Assembly (NCBI RefSeq): GCF_019710575.1
Contig: NZ_JAHWFK010000011.1
Coordinates: forward strand, 103,749 to 167,748
DNA: 64,000 bases
Direction: 5' to 3'
Source of the DNA: Paractinoplanes polyasparticus
GTDB lineage: Bacteria; Actinomycetota; Actinomycetes; Mycobacteriales; Micromonosporaceae
The notes beneath the pieces are model-generated. The model did not search any database. It had not been told where the DNA came from and worked only from the letters and a program-made list of their open reading frames with translations. Shown piece by piece: positions 10,068 through 18,032 of the stretch. A program made the translations under genes and the position numbers. How positions within the stretch are numbered: position 1 is the first letter of the stretch; each line of letters begins with the position of its first letter.

Positions 10068-11036
10068 GTGCGAACGATTTCGGTGCCTGACGTGCCCTAC
10101 GGATCCACCGCGGTCCGCCCGGGCTGGTCCGACCTACCCGAAAGCCTCCGCGCAGCCGTCGCGGCCCGCCTCGGCGGGCCGGTCGTCACCGTGAGACCCG
10201 CGGGCGGCGGCTTCACCCGGGCGTTCGCGGCGCTCGTGACGACGGCGGACGGGGTGACCAGCTTCGTCAAGGCCGCGCCCCGGCCCGACCCCACCTCCGA
10301 CTGGTACGCCCGTGAGGCCTTCATCACGTCACGCCTGCCCGCGGCCGTGGCCGCTCCCCGGCCGCTCTGGACGATGGTCGAGTCCGACCATTTCGTGCTG
10401 TGCCTCGAACCGGTCGACGGCCACGTGCCGGCGCTGCCGTGGTCGCCGCCGGAACTCCGCGCGGCCCTCTCCGCCTGGTCCGCCGCCGCCGAGGCGCTCG
10501 CCGTTCCGAGCCGCGATCTGCTCGAGGCCGGCGTGCCGGCGCTGGCCGACATCGTGCGCGGCGAGATGTCCTGGTGGACCGAGATCGCCGCCGGCCGGGA
10601 GCCGATGCCCCGCACGGCCCACGGCACCGTCGCGCCGACCCGGCTCGCCCACTTGGCCCGGCTCGAGCAGGAGCTGCCGGACCGGGTCGCCGGCGACGCC
10701 CTCATGCACGGCGACCTGCGGGTCGACAACGTCCTCATCGACCGGGCCGGCCACGCTCTGCTCTGCGACTGGACCTGGCCGTGTCTGGGCGCGCCCTGGT
10801 TCGACACCGTGACCCTGCTGGTCACCGCTTTCGCGAGCGGGCTGGACGCGGACGGGTACCTGGCGGCCTGGAACGCGCCGGCCGAGGGCGTCGACGGGGC
10901 GCTGGCCGCGCTGGCCGGCTACTGGCTGGTGCGCGCCGACGGCGGGCCGAGCAGCGCGTCCCCGCACAGCCGCCAGCATCAACGCTTCAGCGGCGAGCAG
11001 GCGCTGGCCTGGCTGGCCGACCGCCGGAGCTGGTGA
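10068..11036 (+). CDS. Aminoglycoside phosphotransferase (APH)-fold small-molecule kinase
   Basis: A 322-residue kinase-fold protein. GGFTRAFAALV is the nucleotide-loop region, ALMHGDLRVDNVLID the catalytic HGDxxxxN loop (about residues 219-232), and LLCDWTWPCLGAPWFD the metal-binding D with following residues. Phosphate-acceptor identity cannot be read from sequence; homologues include antibiotic kinases, but most genomic ones have unknown metabolite substrates, so resistance is not implied. The GTG at 10068 precedes the first family-like residues; a longer open frame upstream is out-of-gene sequence overlapping the divergent DUF4240 gene. Confidence 0.82.
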   Translation: MRTISVPDVPYGSTAVRPGWSDLPESLRAAVAARLGGPVVTVRPAGGGFTRAFAALVTTADGVTSFVKAAPRPDPTSDWYAREAFITSRLPAAVAAPRPLWTMVESDHFVLCLEPVDGHVPALPWSPPELRAALSAWSAAAEALAVPSRDLLEAGVPALADIVRGEMSWWTEIAAGREPMPRTAHGTVAPTRLAHLARLEQELPDRVAGDALMHGDLRVDNVLIDRAGHALLCDWTWPCLGAPWFDTVTLLVTAFASGLDADGYLAAWNAPAEGVDGALAALAGYWLVRADGGPSSASPHSRQHQRFSGEQALAWLADRRSW

Positions 11037-11043
11037 GGGCGTT

Positions 11044-11072
11044 TTGGCGGCGCGCCGGGCGGCTGGTAGTGT
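11044..11072 (+). promoter_or_regulatory. Promoter of rpsT
   Basis: TTGGCG (11044-11049), exactly 17 bp, TAGTGT (11067-11072). This is a good housekeeping-type promoter, leaving a leader of about 100 nt before the rpsT GTG. Confidence 0.65.
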
Positions 11073-11179
11073 GGATTCTCGCGTGTGGTGAAGCGCCATT
11101 GTCCGCTGATTCCGGTCGGCGGCGGCGACCACCCTGCTGAGACCGTTTTCCGAACACCTAGTCAGGACAAGGCTGTCGC

Positions 11180-11446
11180 GTGGCGAACATCAAGTCCCAG
11201 ATCAAGCGCAACCGGCAGAACGAGAAGGCCCGGCTGCGTAACAAGTCGGTCAAGTCGTCGCTGAAGACCGTGATCCGCAAGCTGAATGAGGCGAGCGAGG
11301 CCGGCGACACGCAGACCGCGACGACGCTGCTGCGTGACGCCTCTCGTCAGCTCGACAAGGCCGTGAGCAAGGGCGTCATCCACAAGAACCAGGCGGCGAA
11401 CCGCAAGTCGGCCATCGCCAAGCGCATCACCGCGCTGTCCGCCTGA
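11180..11446 (+). CDS. rpsT: 30S ribosomal protein S20
   Basis: An 88-residue basic protein beginning [22 protein letters not shown], the S20 signature, and ending [22 protein letters not shown]. Binds 16S rRNA in the body of the small subunit. GTG start at 11180 with AGGACAAGG about 8 nt upstream. Single-gene unit with its own promoter and an intrinsic terminator. The neighbouring holA on the opposite strand is the usual actinobacterial partner. Confidence 0.97.
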   Translation: MANIKSQIKRNRQNEKARLRNKSVKSSLKTVIRKLNEASEAGDTQTATTLLRDASRQLDKAVSKGVIHKNQAANRKSAIAKRITALSA

Positions 11447-11479
11447 TCCTTCGCGGGTAGCACCTGTAAAGGCTGCACT

Positions 11480-11527
11480 CCGGGCGCCGCCGGACTTCAA
11501 GTCCATGGCGGCGCCCGGTGTCTTTTT
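11480..11527 (+). terminator. Intrinsic terminator of rpsT
   Basis: A 12-bp GC stem (11480-11491 with 11507-11518), an inner four-pair GGAC/GTCC helix, and TCTTTTT immediately after. The best rho-independent terminator in the window. Confidence 0.9.
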
Positions 11528-11538
11528 GTCTCGGGTGT

Positions 11539-11544
11539 TACCTT
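11539..11544 (+). promoter_or_regulatory. -10 element for a leaderless mRNA (small DNA-binding-like gene)
   Basis: TACCTT, 6 nt, then the GTG at 11551. It sits just after the rpsT terminator. Confidence 0.5.
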
Positions 11545-11550
11545 GGTACC

Positions 11551-11796
11551 GTGGTAAACATCGAGAGAACCCAGACGGGCGTGCGTCTCGAACGCAACAC
11601 GCTCAAGGTTCTGAAGGGCCTGGCCGAATACCTCGACATGTCCCTCGGCGAGCTGCTCGAGGGCATCACCCTGCACGCGTTCGAGGGCAAGGCGCCGTTC
11701 ACACCGCAGACTCTGGCCAAAATCGATCAACTGCGTTCCGTGTACGGGCTGAGCCTCACCGCCGCCGACGCGCACCGCCTCGAGGAGCGGCAATGA
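11551..11796 (+). CDS. Small ribbon-helix-helix-like protein
   Basis: An 81-residue protein: VNIERTQTGVRLERNTLK (a possible short beta strand), then VLKGLAEYLDMSLGELLEGITLH as two helices. This pattern is like a ribbon-helix-helix DNA-binding fold, but I do not recognise a named family. The stop codon overlaps the next ATG (ATGA), first of a 13-codon reading frame and then, 38 bp later, of the SRPBCC gene, so the two proteins are probably made from one mRNA and may regulate or assist each other. GTG start supported by a -10 hexamer 6 nt upstream. Confidence 0.6.
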   Translation: MVNIERTQTGVRLERNTLKVLKGLAEYLDMSLGELLEGITLHAFEGKAPFTPQTLAKIDQLRSVYGLSLTAADAHRLEERQ

Positions 11797-11836
11797 CCGC
11801 CACCAGCGCGCATCGCGTTGAGGAGCAGCAATGACC
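11761..11836 (+). repeat. 38-bp back-to-back tandem duplication of a gene 3' end
   Basis: Copies at 11761-11798 and 11799-11836 match at 31 of 38 positions by hand alignment. Each copy contains the end of a coding sequence, a GAGGAGC Shine-Dalgarno and CAATGACC, so the ATGA stop/start overlap has been duplicated. Confidence 0.85.
11793..11834 (+). CDS. Possible 13-codon coupled reading frame created by duplication
   Basis: Reads MTATSAHRVEEQQ. It starts in the ATGA overlap of the upstream gene, behind GAGGAGCGG, and stops in an identical ATGA overlap with the SRPBCC start. Its residues mirror the upstream gene's last residues (AADAHRLEERQ). It may be translated simply as a bridge for ribosomes; a peptide function is not suggested by anything else. 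Confidence 0.35.
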   Translation: MTATSAHRVEEQQ

Positions 11837-12316
11837 TCCGCAACCGGCAGTTTTGCCCTACCGATGCCCCCGCGACAGGCGTTCCACCTGTTCACACCGC
11901 GCGGCGAGCAGGTGTGGGCGGAAGGGTGGCAGCCGCACTTCCCGGCGTCCCCCATCGACGACACCGAGCCCGGCACGGTCTTCATCACCACCACCCGCGA
12001 TCAGGTCACGACGTGGGTCGTCGTCGACCGCGTGGCGGGCCAGTCGATCCGCTACGCCAGGGTCGTCCCCGGCGTCACGGCCGGCACGGTCCTCGTCAAC
12101 CTGCGCCCGACCGGCGGTGGCACCGAGGTCACCGTGAGCTACGACCTCACGGCGCTGGCCGCCGAGGCCGAGCCCGACCTGCGGGACTTCTTCGCCGGGT
12201 TCGGGCGTTACCTCGAATCGTGGCGCGAGGCCATCGGCGCTATTCGTAGCGACGAGTGGCGGACTGGCGGATCCACTGCTGCTGAGCCTCAGCCCGCTCC
12301 GCCCACGGGCGCTTGA
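11831..12316 (+). CDS. SRPBCC-superfamily protein
   Basis: A 161-residue START/Bet v1-like fold: FALPMPPRQAFHLFTPRGEQVWAEGW is the opening strand and helix, TVFITTTRDQVTTWVVVDR the central strands, and LRDFFAGFGRYLESWREAI the long C-terminal helix. Such proteins bind hydrophobic ligands; no ligand is indicated. Translationally coupled to the small upstream gene through ATGA and GAGGAGC. The last 77 bp overlap, tail to tail, the opposite-strand gene ending at 12240; the overlapping part is only a Pro/Ala-rich tail here. Confidence 0.78.
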   Translation: MTSATGSFALPMPPRQAFHLFTPRGEQVWAEGWQPHFPASPIDDTEPGTVFITTTRDQVTTWVVVDRVAGQSIRYARVVPGVTAGTVLVNLRPTGGGTEVTVSYDLTALAAEAEPDLRDFFAGFGRYLESWREAIGAIRSDEWRTGGSTAAEPQPAPPTGA

Positions 12317-12767
12317 TCGGGGCGCCGCGGCCATGGTCGATCACGCCGGGCAGGCGGGTGGTCGCATCCTCGCCCACGCGGGCCTCGTAGGACGCGAACG
12401 CGCTGCTGGTGACCTCGTGAGGCACGCCGGCGGGCCGTAGGAACACCGCCTGCGCATGCTCCGCGCCGGCCGCGCGGGCCACGGCGCCGAGGCCGGACCC
12501 AAGGTTTGCGCCCACGGGCGCCGACGGCGGCGCCAGCGAGCCGGCGATCACGTCGTTGAGCTTGACCATGATGGCGACGGTGGCCGGCAGCACCAGCACA
12601 CCCCACCAGCTCACCAGCTCGGCCAGGGCGAGCAGGATGCCCAGCGCGACCGCGCCCTCGAGGAACACGAAGCAGAGGAACCCGCTGGGCGTCAGGAACC
12701 GGAGCCGAAGCATGCGGGCATAGAGCGGCCGGTGCCCGACCGGCTCGGGGCTGTGCGGCCGGCTCAT
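12240..12767 (-). CDS. Hypothetical two-pass membrane protein
   Basis: A 175-residue protein with two hydrophobic segments after RPLYARMLRLRFLTPSGF (FLCFVFLEGAVALGILLALAE and GVLVLPATVAIMVKL), then a cytoplasmic-type tail that is rich in Ala and ends IKRPWAERAEAQQQWIRQS. I recognise no family. The ATG at 12767 overlaps the holA stop by ATGA, so it is cotranscribed and coupled with holA. Its 3' end overlaps the convergent SRPBCC gene by 77 bp. Coupling to a replication gene says little about its job. Confidence 0.7.
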   Translation of the reverse strand: MSRPHSPEPVGHRPLYARMLRLRFLTPSGFLCFVFLEGAVALGILLALAELVSWWGVLVLPATVAIMVKLNDVIAGSLAPPSAPVGANLGSGLGAVARAAGAEHAQAVFLRPAGVPHEVTSSAFASYEARVGEDATTRLPGVIDHGRGAPIKRPWAERAEAQQQWIRQSATRRYE

Positions 12768-13744
12768 CGCGCACCGCCCGCGCGGGCCGCGGCCACCGCG
12801 AAGACGGCCTGTTCCAAGGCATAGCCACGGTCTTCGGCGCCGCCCTTGACCGCGGCGTTGCAGTCGGCGGCCGCGCGCATGGCGTCGACCAAGCCCTCCG
12901 GCGTCCAGCCGCGGCTGCGTTCCTGCGCGCGCTGGATCTTCCACGCGGGCATGCCGAGCGAGCTGGCCATCTGGTACGGATTTCCGCGCCCGGCCGAGGC
13001 CACCTTGGCCACCGTGCGCACACCGTCGGCGATCGCGTCGGCGATCGGCACCGGGTCGACGCCGACGTGCAGCGCCCACCGCAGCGCCTCGAGCGCCCCC
13101 GGCACGTCACCGATCATCGCCGCGTCGGCCACCGTGAACCCGCTGACCTCGGCCCGCCCCCTGTAGTAACGGGCGACGACGGCCTCGGTGATCTTGCCGT
13201 CGGTGTCGGCCAGCAGCTGCGAGCAGGCCGCCGCGATCTCACGCAGGTCGTTGCCGACGGACGCGAGCAGCGCCGACGCGGCCGCCTCGTCACACCGGCC
13301 GCCGTTGCGCCGGAACTCGTCGCGGACGAAGGCGATGCGCTCGCGGTCGCCTTTGAGCTTCGCGGCCGGCACGACGGTGGCGCCGGCCGAACGCAGTCCG
13401 TCGGCCAGCGCCTTGCCCTTGGCCCCGCCCAGGTGGGTGACGATCAGCGAGACGTCGGGGTCGGGGTTCTTCGCGTACGCCAGCAGGGCCGCGATCAGAT
13501 CCTTCCGCGCGTCCTGCCCGCTGCGGATCACGAGGACGCGCCGCCCGCCGAACAGCGACGGGCTCAGCATCTCGGCCACCTCACCGGCGGCCAGGGCACC
13601 GGCCTCGTATTCCCGGACGTCGGCGCCCGGCTCGGCCGCCCGGGCCGCATCGACGGCGGCGGTGACCGCGCGAGCGGAGAGCAGCTCCTCGTCGCCTTGG
13701 ACGAGCAGCAACGGGGCGGGAGGCGCGGTGTTCACGCCCAACAT
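12764..13744 (-). CDS. holA: DNA polymerase III subunit delta
   Basis: A 326-residue clamp-loader subunit that opens the beta sliding clamp. The N-terminal PLLLVQGDEELLSARAV and FGGRRVLVIRSG stretches, the central DLREIAAACSQLL helix and EVSGFTVADAAMIGDVPGALEAL in the collar domain are typical. The ATG at 13744 gives the common short N-terminus; a GTG at 13780 is also open but its purine-rich element abuts it. Coupled by ATGA with the downstream membrane protein. It sits with comEC/comEA upstream, the normal actinobacterial arrangement. Confidence 0.92.
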   Translation of the reverse strand: MLGVNTAPPAPLLLVQGDEELLSARAVTAAVDAARAAEPGADVREYEAGALAAGEVAEMLSPSLFGGRRVLVIRSGQDARKDLIAALLAYAKNPDPDVSLIVTHLGGAKGKALADGLRSAGATVVPAAKLKGDRERIAFVRDEFRRNGGRCDEAAASALLASVGNDLREIAAACSQLLADTDGKITEAVVARYYRGRAEVSGFTVADAAMIGDVPGALEALRWALHVGVDPVPIADAIADGVRTVAKVASAGRGNPYQMASSLGMPAWKIQRAQERSRGWTPEGLVDAMRAAADCNAAVKGGAEDRGYALEQAVFAVAAARAGGAR

Positions 13745-13969
13745 CGTTGCACGAAGGGCTGACGTTTCCGCGAGCCTCACTCCTTAGCGCAGACTCGTGG
13801 ATCAGGGAATGCGAAAGCAGACATATCGGCGCCGAGCCATGCCGGCGCCCGTCTGCCCGGCGCTCGATCAGGCTGAATGTCTCCGCGGCCCACTCACACG
13901 TATCCGATCGCCCATCAATCCCCATCATTAGCTACAACTCCCACCTGAAAGGACTAACCCGGGCGTGTC

Positions 13970-14190
13970 GGCGCGCCATGCCACCAGCCAGTCCCCGCCG
14001 CAGGGGAGTCGGCGCGCCCCATCGCCAGCCAGTAGCCACCGCAGCCGTGCCGACGCGCCCCCTCGCTAGCCATTCCCACCGCAGGCGTGAGTGCCGCGCG
14101 AAGCGCTGCAGGCGCGCCCCGTCGCTAGCCAGTCCCGCGGCAGCCGTGTCGGCGCGCCCCACCGCGAGTCAGTCCTGCGGCAACTCGGAC
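13970..14190. repeat. Degenerate ~40-bp tandem repeats in the holA-acetyltransferase gap
   Basis: Five units begin with (C)GGCGCGCC at about 13970, 14010, 14051 (variant CGACGCGCC), 14111 and 14150, each continuing through a CTAGCCAGTCC-like core to CGCAGCCGTG. An extra 20 bp separates units three and four. The last unit contains the stop codon of the acetyltransferase gene. The 424-bp gap otherwise shows nothing I can name; 13745-13969 holds no gene. Confidence 0.65.
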
Positions 14191-14717
14191 GGGAGCATCG
14201 AGCCGACCCAGGCGTCCACCCGGGCGCCCCGGTGCACGAGCCGCTGCCGCAGAACGGCCTCGACGGTGAACCCGGCCTTCTCAGCCACCCGCCGCGACGC
14301 CACGTTGCCGACCTCGGCCCGCCACTCGACAAGGCCCAGCCCGAGCGTTCCAAACGCCCACCCGCACAACGCCCGCGCCGCCGCCGTCGCCACCCCACTA
14401 CCCCGGGCCGCCGGGTCCATCCAGTAACCGATCTGCCCCGCACCCGCTCCGTCCAGCCCGAGCCCCATCCGCCCGAGACGCCGTCCCGCCCCGTCGCCGG
14501 CCGACTCGACCACGAACTCGGCCCGGCGGCCGGAGTCCCACCCCTCCATGCACATCTCGCGGACGAAGTACTCGGCGTCGCTCCTGCGGTACGGAACCGG
14601 AACCTGGACGTACTTCTGGACGAGCGGATCCCGCGAAACCGCGTCCACCCAGGCAATGTCCGACTCCTCGAACGGGCGCAACCGAATGCCGCCGGCGCTG
14701 ATCGTCTCTCGCTCCAT
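14169..14717 (-). CDS. GNAT family N-acetyltransferase (RimJ/RimL type)
   Basis: A 182-residue acetyltransferase. RLRPFEESDIAWVDAVSRDPLVQKYV is the usual opening. The acetyl-CoA loop is GYWMDPAARGSGVATAAAR (about residues 98-116), followed by LGLVEWRAEVGNVASRRVAEKAGF. The substrate is likely an amine on a protein or small molecule and cannot be specified. The stop codon lies inside the last unit of a downstream repeat array. A candidate GACAAT -10 lies 6 nt before the ATG. Confidence 0.88.
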   Translation of the reverse strand: MERETISAGGIRLRPFEESDIAWVDAVSRDPLVQKYVQVPVPYRRSDAEYFVREMCMEGWDSGRRAEFVVESAGDGAGRRLGRMGLGLDGAGAGQIGYWMDPAARGSGVATAAARALCGWAFGTLGLGLVEWRAEVGNVASRRVAEKAGFTVEAVLRQRLVHRGARVDAWVGSMLPSELPQD

Positions 14718-14744
14718 CCCGGCATTGTCCGGCGACCAGCCAGG

Positions 14745-15190
14745 TCAGACCCTGAGCGGGTCCCCGCGTGCAGCGACCAGCCGAAGCCGGCCCTCACCGC
14801 GCCGCCGACCAGGCCGTCGCCGGCGCTCACCGCGACGCACGGCCTCAGCGGGTCGCTGCACGCGACGACCGTTACCCACCGCGGCGCACGGGCGCGGCAG
14901 GGTGGCGGTGAGCCGCACGGCTGCTGGCCGACCGCTGCATCGCCGGCCTCGAACCGACCGTCGAGGTCGCCCTGGCGTACGCGGAAGGCTGGCCCCGGCA
15001 GGTCCCCACGCGCCAGGACCGCAGCCGTCAGCCACTGCACTCACTGCCCCGGCGGGTCCCCCGGCGCGACGACGGCCATTGGGCACCGCAACCCACGGCC
15101 TCGGCGGATCCCCGCACACGACTACCGCCAACCGCAGCCGTCAGCCACTGCGGCTCACGGCCTCGGCGGGTCGCCACGCGCCACGACGGC
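14745..15190 (-). repeat. Degenerate repeats of the comEC 3' end
   Basis: Six diverged copies of a CGGCCTCGGCGGGTC(C/G)CC + ACGCGCCACGACGGCC block, with cores near 14753, 14845, 14997, 15051, 15102 and 15163. Read on the minus strand they give VVARGDPPRP (the true comEC end), then VVVCGDPPRP, VVAPGDPPG, VLARGDLPGP, VVACSDPLRP and VAARGDPLRV in changing frames. An exact GCAGCCGTCAGCCACTGC recurs twice. No separate gene is seen in 14718-15154. Confidence 0.7.
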
Positions 15191-17776
15191 CAGGCCACGG
15201 CCGGTGGCCACCGCAGCGAGGTCACCCGACTGATCCGTACGCAGGACGCGCGCACCGCCCCGGGACAGCCGCGCCATCAGCGGGACGTTCGGATGGCCGT
15301 AGTCGTTGCCCAGCCCGACCGACACCAGCGCCACCGACGGCCGGATCTCGTCGATGAACCGCGGCGACTGATAGCTCGAGCCGTGGTGGGAAACCTTCAG
15401 CACGTCGGCCCGCATGGCACCGGGGCCGAGGCGATCGAGCATGTCCTCCTGTTCCTCCGTCTCGGCGTCGCCGGGCAGCAGGATCGTCCGGCCGTCCACT
15501 TCGGCGCGCAGCACGAGTGAGTTGTTGTTCGGGTCCGAGTTGGTGCCCCGCAGCGGCTCGACCGGCCCGAGCACCGTCAACCGCAGACCACCGACCGCGT
15601 ACGTCCATCCGGCGCGCACCGCGTGCACAGGCACCCGCCCGGCCGCCTCGGCGACCGCGGCCCGGCCGGCGGGCGGTTCCGGCCAGTCCGGTCCGACCAC
15701 TCCGCGCAGGTCCCGGCCCCGGATGACCCCGGCGACGCCGCCGATGTGGTCGGCATGGAAGTGGCTGACCACGAACAGCGCGACCTGCCGCACCCCGAGA
15801 CGCCGCAGGCAGTGGTCGACAGCGTTCGGCTCCGGGCCGGCGTCGACGACGACCGCGCGCCCCGCTCCCGCCGGCAGCACGATCGCGTCGCCCTGTCCCA
15901 CCGCGCACGCGACCACGACCCAGTCGGGTGGCGGCCAGCCCGAAGCGAGCAACCGGACGGGCAGGGCGCCCAGCACGCCCCCGAGTGCCACCACCGTGAC
16001 CAGCTTCCGGATCAACGGCCGGCGCGTGGCGATCAGCAGTCCGACGGTGATCACCGCGAGCAGCAGCGCGCCGGTGAGCCCGCCCGGCCACGGCAACGCA
16101 CCGGCAGGCACCCGCGCGCCGTAGGTCGCGAGCAGCACCAGCCACTGCGCCGGCCAGTGCCCCAGCCAGGCGGCGAACTCGGCCCCGGCCGGCCAGACCG
16201 GCGAGATGACAGCCGCGGTGACCCCGAACAGCGTCGCCGGCGCGATGGCCGGGACGGCCAGAAGGTTGGCGGGAACGGCGACGATGCTGATCGTGCCGGA
16301 CAGCCCCGCCACCACCGGCCCGCACGCCACCTGCGCCGCCGCGGGAACGGCGAGCGCCTCGGCCAGGCCCGCCGGGCATCCCCGGCGGCGTAGCCCGTCC
16401 CGCCAGACCGGAGCCAACAGCAGCAATCCCGAGGTGGCCAGCACCGACAGCGCGAAGCCCGCGTCCGACGCCAGCTCCGGGTCGGCCACGACCAGCACCG
16501 CCACGCCGGCCGCCAGCGCAGGCAGTGCCGCCCGCCGCCGTCCCGAAGCCAGCCCGATCAGCCCGATGGCGCCCATCGCCGCCGCCCGCACCACGCTGGG
16601 CGACGGCCGCGCGAGGATCACGAACCCGACGAGCGCCATCGCACAGATCACCGCAGTGACGACCGGCCCGGCCCGCGTCCGCCGCACGGCGAAGAGCACC
16701 ACCCCCAGCAAAATAGCGACATTAGCCCCCGAAACAGCATTCAAGTGGGTCATTCCGGTCGTACGAAAGTCCTCCTCCAGCCCCGGGTCGAGCCGACTGG
16801 TGTCGCCCACGACCAGACCCGGTAGCAGCCCGCCGGGCAGGTCGGGAAGCGGCTCGCAGGCCCGCTGAAGCCCCGCTCGCAGCACGCCCGCGGCCCGTTG
16901 CGCCCACGACGGCCGCCCGACCAGGGCCGGCGCCTCCCGCACCGAGGCCACCACGGCCCGCAGATCCCCACCGCGCGGCGGCAGCAACTTGCCCTTGGCC
17001 GTCACCCGCTGCCCCGGCAGCAGCCCCCGCCACCCCGGATCGCTGCCCAGCACCAGAGCCCGCGCCGAGAGCCGCAGCCCGCCAGTCCCTTCCGCCCGAA
17101 CCGCTTCGAGATCGACCGCCACGATGTACGTCGGCGGCCGCCCCACCGACCCTCGAGCGGCCCGCGGATCGTCGCGCACGACCATCCGCATCCACACCGG
17201 ATCCCCCGCCTCGACCAGCGCGACCAGCCCCCGCGCCTCCCGAACACTCACCCGGGCCGCCGTAGCCACGGCCCCACAACCCACCCCCAGCAGAACCGCA
17301 ACCCCCACCCACCGCCCAGCCCCGACCCAACCCGCGCCGCTCGCGGCACCCCGCCCCCCACCCGCTCGCACACGCATGAAATCGGACCGCCCTCGCGCAC
17401 TACCGCCCACAACCGCCGAACCGGACCGCACCCGCGAACGGTCGGTTTCCCCCGGCGAAGCGAAATCCGACCGCCGGCCAAGCGCAGCGTCTACCTGCCG
17501 ACCCGCGTCGTCCGACCTCTCCGGCCCCTCCCGTGCTCTGGACTCGGAGTGGGTCGCCCGCCGCGTGGCCAGGACCAACGCAGCCGCGAGGGCCAGCGCA
17601 CCCGCTCCGATCAGCAAGCCCGTGCGAGCCGACAGGTAGAGGGCTGCCAGCGCCGACATCCACACCGCCACGGCAAAGCCCGCCAGCCGCAAATCCACGA
17701 CGTCCCGCCCGCCGAAGCGGCCCTTCGCCTCGGAAGGCCTCCGGTCCCGGCCCGAGTCGCCACGATCCCCGCTCAT
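15155..17776 (-). CDS. comEC: DNA internalization protein ComEC/Rec2
   Basis: An 873-residue membrane channel protein for single-stranded DNA uptake. Residues about 20-75 hold two hydrophobic segments, then an OB-like soluble part, the competence domain with GLVVGDTSRLD and MTHLNAVSGANVAIL and multiple membrane helices, and a C-terminal metallo-beta-lactamase-like domain with VVSHFHADHIGG and KVSHHGS (metal ligands). ATG at 17776 with GAGGG about 8 nt upstream. Its final residues (AVVARGDPPRP) are the first unit of a downstream repeat array. With comEA and holA it forms the standard cluster; competence itself is unproven in this group. Confidence 0.93.
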   Translation of the reverse strand: MSGDRGDSGRDRRPSEAKGRFGGRDVVDLRLAGFAVAVWMSALAALYLSARTGLLIGAGALALAAALVLATRRATHSESRAREGPERSDDAGRQVDAALGRRSDFASPGETDRSRVRSGSAVVGGSARGRSDFMRVRAGGGRGAASGAGWVGAGRWVGVAVLLGVGCGAVATAARVSVREARGLVALVEAGDPVWMRMVVRDDPRAARGSVGRPPTYIVAVDLEAVRAEGTGGLRLSARALVLGSDPGWRGLLPGQRVTAKGKLLPPRGGDLRAVVASVREAPALVGRPSWAQRAAGVLRAGLQRACEPLPDLPGGLLPGLVVGDTSRLDPGLEEDFRTTGMTHLNAVSGANVAILLGVVLFAVRRTRAGPVVTAVICAMALVGFVILARPSPSVVRAAAMGAIGLIGLASGRRRAALPALAAGVAVLVVADPELASDAGFALSVLATSGLLLLAPVWRDGLRRRGCPAGLAEALAVPAAAQVACGPVVAGLSGTISIVAVPANLLAVPAIAPATLFGVTAAVISPVWPAGAEFAAWLGHWPAQWLVLLATYGARVPAGALPWPGGLTGALLLAVITVGLLIATRRPLIRKLVTVVALGGVLGALPVRLLASGWPPPDWVVVACAVGQGDAIVLPAGAGRAVVVDAGPEPNAVDHCLRRLGVRQVALFVVSHFHADHIGGVAGVIRGRDLRGVVGPDWPEPPAGRAAVAEAAGRVPVHAVRAGWTYAVGGLRLTVLGPVEPLRGTNSDPNNNSLVLRAEVDGRTILLPGDAETEEQEDMLDRLGPGAMRADVLKVSHHGSSYQSPRFIDEIRPSVALVSVGLGNDYGHPNVPLMARLSRGGARVLRTDQSGDLAAVATGRGLAVVARGDPPRP

Positions 17777-17780
17777 GAAC

Positions 17781-17919
17781 CAGCCCTCGCGCCCGGCTGA
17801 GGTGGCGCAGCACAGCCCGTTAGAAGGCACACGGAGGCCGAGCAAGAGCCAGCCCTTGCGCCGAGCTGAGGTGGCACGGCACAGCCCGATAAAAGGCACA
17901 CGACGGCCGAGGCCCACCC
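17781..17919 (-). repeat. 69-bp tandem repeat upstream of comEC
   Basis: Two clear copies start with CAGCCCTYGCGCC at 17781 and 17850, and a third CAGCCC start follows at 17919, all exactly 69 bp apart. 69 is a multiple of 3, so the comEC frame stays open through the repeats. The 256-bp comEA-comEC gap contains nothing else recognisable. Confidence 0.7.
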
Positions 17920-18032
17920 AGCCCGCTGGGCTGCGGCTCGTAGGCGGATGAGTCGCTCATGTGGACGACGTCGGCCGGCGAGGCACGCGGCAAGCCGAAC
18001 ACCGGTCAGGTTGCGAGCGCCGAGGCCGGCGG

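Noticed and set aside
10068..11036. Aminoglycoside resistance gene
   Set aside because: The APH fold is clear, but these kinases are numerous in actinomycetes and no specific resistance subfamily residues or resistance context are visible.
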